Positions 6,230 to 7,205 of a stretch of DNA of 7,205 nucleotides are shown here, piece by piece. The position numbers were made by a program, and so were the translations under genes. Positions within the stretch are counted from its first letter, which is position 1. Each line of letters starts with the position of its first letter. The notes beneath the pieces were generated by a model. The model had not been told where the DNA came from. It made no database searches and was given only the letters and a program-made list of their open reading frames with translations. The stretch covers positions 1 to 7,205 of the forward strand of contig JAIXSW010000011.1 of assembly GCA_027484495.1 (NCBI GenBank), given 5' to 3'. This DNA is from Gammaproteobacteria bacterium (GTDB lineage Bacteria > Pseudomonadota > Gammaproteobacteria > Enterobacterales > Alteromonadaceae).

Positions 6230-7205
6230 ATGAAACCTTTGCTGATAACCGGCATCTCGATGCTTTTTACTTTGTCATCCGCTGCGCAGGCAGTGACTTC
6301 CGTTCCTCAATCGTCGCAGTTCCCGCCGTTTCATCCACTGCATCAAGCGCAACAGGATGCTGCACGGCTCGATAATGCGGCAATTCAGCAACAGCTTGCC
6401 ACACCGGCGCAAGTTCGTTTTGAAAAAGTGGAAATGCCGGAGCCCGCACTTTGGACAGAAGATAACGGCGAGATCGTCCGCTTCAGCAATCCAGCAGGAC
6501 AAGAAGAATTCCAGTGCCGGGAACATAACGGCGTTATTGATCAATGCTTCGCTAAGCCTGCACCAAGAAAAGCCAGCAAAGCTGCGGCTGTACTACCAGA
6601 TCAACCAAATGCTGATGAGCGCCTGACCATCGAAAATCTGGTGCTGGCCGATAGCAGTTTTAAAGCTTGTGTGACCACGAGTGCTCAACAAAACAACTGG
6701 GCTTATGCAGATCAGGTACAGTGGCTACATTGCAGCTCTGATTCTCAGCATGTACCGATTCAGGATTTAACCGGGGTCAGCAAGCTGGTTAATCTACAAA
6801 TCCTATACGTTGGCTCACAAAGCGCAGCGGAAAAATCGTTGACTGGTTTAACCGAATTGGAGTTGCTAACGAACCTTACCGACATTGGTATCGAACGTTA
6901 CAAAATTAGCAGCCTCGATTTTGTCAGCCGGATCCCAAACCTTGTCAGTGCCGGGTTGCATCGCTTAAAAGTAGATGGCGGCTGGCAAATACTAGCGTCT
7001 TTGGATCAACTGAGAAATTTGCAACACTCAGCTGATAATACAAGTGATAGGCCCGATATCGTCTCGTTGATCAATCAAATGACCGGGCTTAAAAGCATCA
7101 TCATAAACGCGCCATTGCATCAGAATCTGGTTGGATTAGTTCACCCGGGACTCAGCTCAATATACACCTTCGATGCTGACCAGCTGAATTTTTTAGCCGG
7201 GACGC
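6230..7205 (+). CDS. Secreted leucine-rich-repeat-like protein, N-terminal 325 residues (runs off the right edge)
   Basis: The frame is open from ATG 6230 to the window end. Residues 1-21 form a Sec signal peptide: a Lys at position 2, a hydrophobic core (LLITGISMLFTL) and a cleavage site after AQA. There is no Cys at +1, so it is not a lipoprotein. Residues 27-72 are rich in Gln, Ala and Pro. Four cysteines follow (96, 106, 147, 168), which could pair in the oxidising periplasm. The segment LVLADSSFKACV, then a Trp-rich stretch ending WLHC, then IQDLTGVSKLVNLQILYV (177-194), resembles the cap that precedes internalin-like leucine-rich repeats in secreted proteins of marine and aquatic gammaproteobacteria. 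After it come irregular repeat-like segments: LTGLTELELLTNL (204-216), SLDFVSRIPNLVSAGL (228-243), ILASLDQLRNLQHS (254-267), LINQMTGLKSIIIN (280-293). LRRs usually bind proteins; the partner is unknown. The gene diverges from the glycan cluster, so a joint role is not shown. The C-terminus, including any surface anchor, is outside the window. Confidence 0.8.
   Translation, partial: MKPLLITGISMLFTLSSAAQAVTSVPQSSQFPPFHPLHQAQQDAARLDNAAIQQQLATPAQVRFEKVEMPEPALWTEDNGEIVRFSNPAGQEEFQCREHNGVIDQCFAKPAPRKASKAAAVLPDQPNADERLTIENLVLADSSFKACVTTSAQQNNWAYADQVQWLHCSSDSQHVPIQDLTGVSKLVNLQILYVGSQSAAEKSLTGLTELELLTNLTDIGIERYKISSLDFVSRIPNLVSAGLHRLKVDGGWQILASLDQLRNLQHSADNTSDRPDIVSLINQMTGLKSIIINAPLHQNLVGLVHPGLSSIYTFDADQLNFLAGT

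Noticed and set aside
5998..6255. Minus-strand 85-aa open frame spanning the divergent intergenic region
   Set aside because: It would begin inside the signal peptide of the rightward gene, lacks a clear Shine-Dalgarno, and has no recognisable composition or motif.
6267..6544. Two minus-strand open frames (60 and 89 aa) opposite the secreted-protein gene
   Set aside because: They lie antisense to a frame with a signal peptide and a strong ribosome binding site, show no family features, and overlap each other in different frames.

Overview
The window looks like a chromosomal piece of a Gram-negative, probably gammaproteobacterial genome. The signs are moderate GC (about 45-60% in the sampled lines outside the central gene), a Sec signal peptide ending in AQA, and close resemblance of the encoded families to surface-glycan genes of Proteobacteria. 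The genus cannot be fixed from the sequence. Most of the window is a cell-surface polysaccharide biosynthesis locus; a separate secreted-protein gene diverges from it.

Minus strand, read from right to left: (i) positions 5810-1998 encode a very large (1270 aa) multidomain glycosyltransferase. It has a GT4-like N-terminal Rossmann segment, a CgeB/Glyco_trans_1_2 module, a GT2-like segment, a probable beta-sandwich region and a complete C-terminal GT4 module. (ii) Positions 1992-427 encode a 521-aa heparinase II/III-family (uronic-acid lyase fold) protein with no signal peptide. It starts at GTG five bases after the previous stop codon, with its Shine-Dalgarno inside the upstream gene. (iii) After a 108-bp gap, positions 318-1 encode the first 106 residues of a GT4-type glycosyltransferase that runs off the left edge. 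The shared strand, tight spacing and functions point to one transcription unit, perhaps started from an extended -10 promoter near 5883-5891. The inferred role is assembly of a repeat-unit or decorated glycan (exopolysaccharide, capsule or O-antigen): the glycosyltransferases add sugars, and the heparinase-fold enzyme may cleave or epimerise uronic-acid-type residues.

Plus strand: after a 419-bp divergent intergenic region, a gene from 6230 to beyond the right edge encodes an exported protein. It has a signal peptide, a Q/A/P-rich stretch, a four-cysteine N-terminal region and then irregular leucine-rich-repeat-like segments. It has a strong ribosome binding site and no evident link to glycan synthesis beyond adjacency.

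No tRNA, rRNA, CRISPR array, insertion sequence or convincing intrinsic terminator was seen. The points most worth a second look are the signal-less heparinase-fold enzyme among glycosyltransferases, the many-module glycosyltransferase, the drop in GC within the heparinase gene, and the secreted LRR-like protein.
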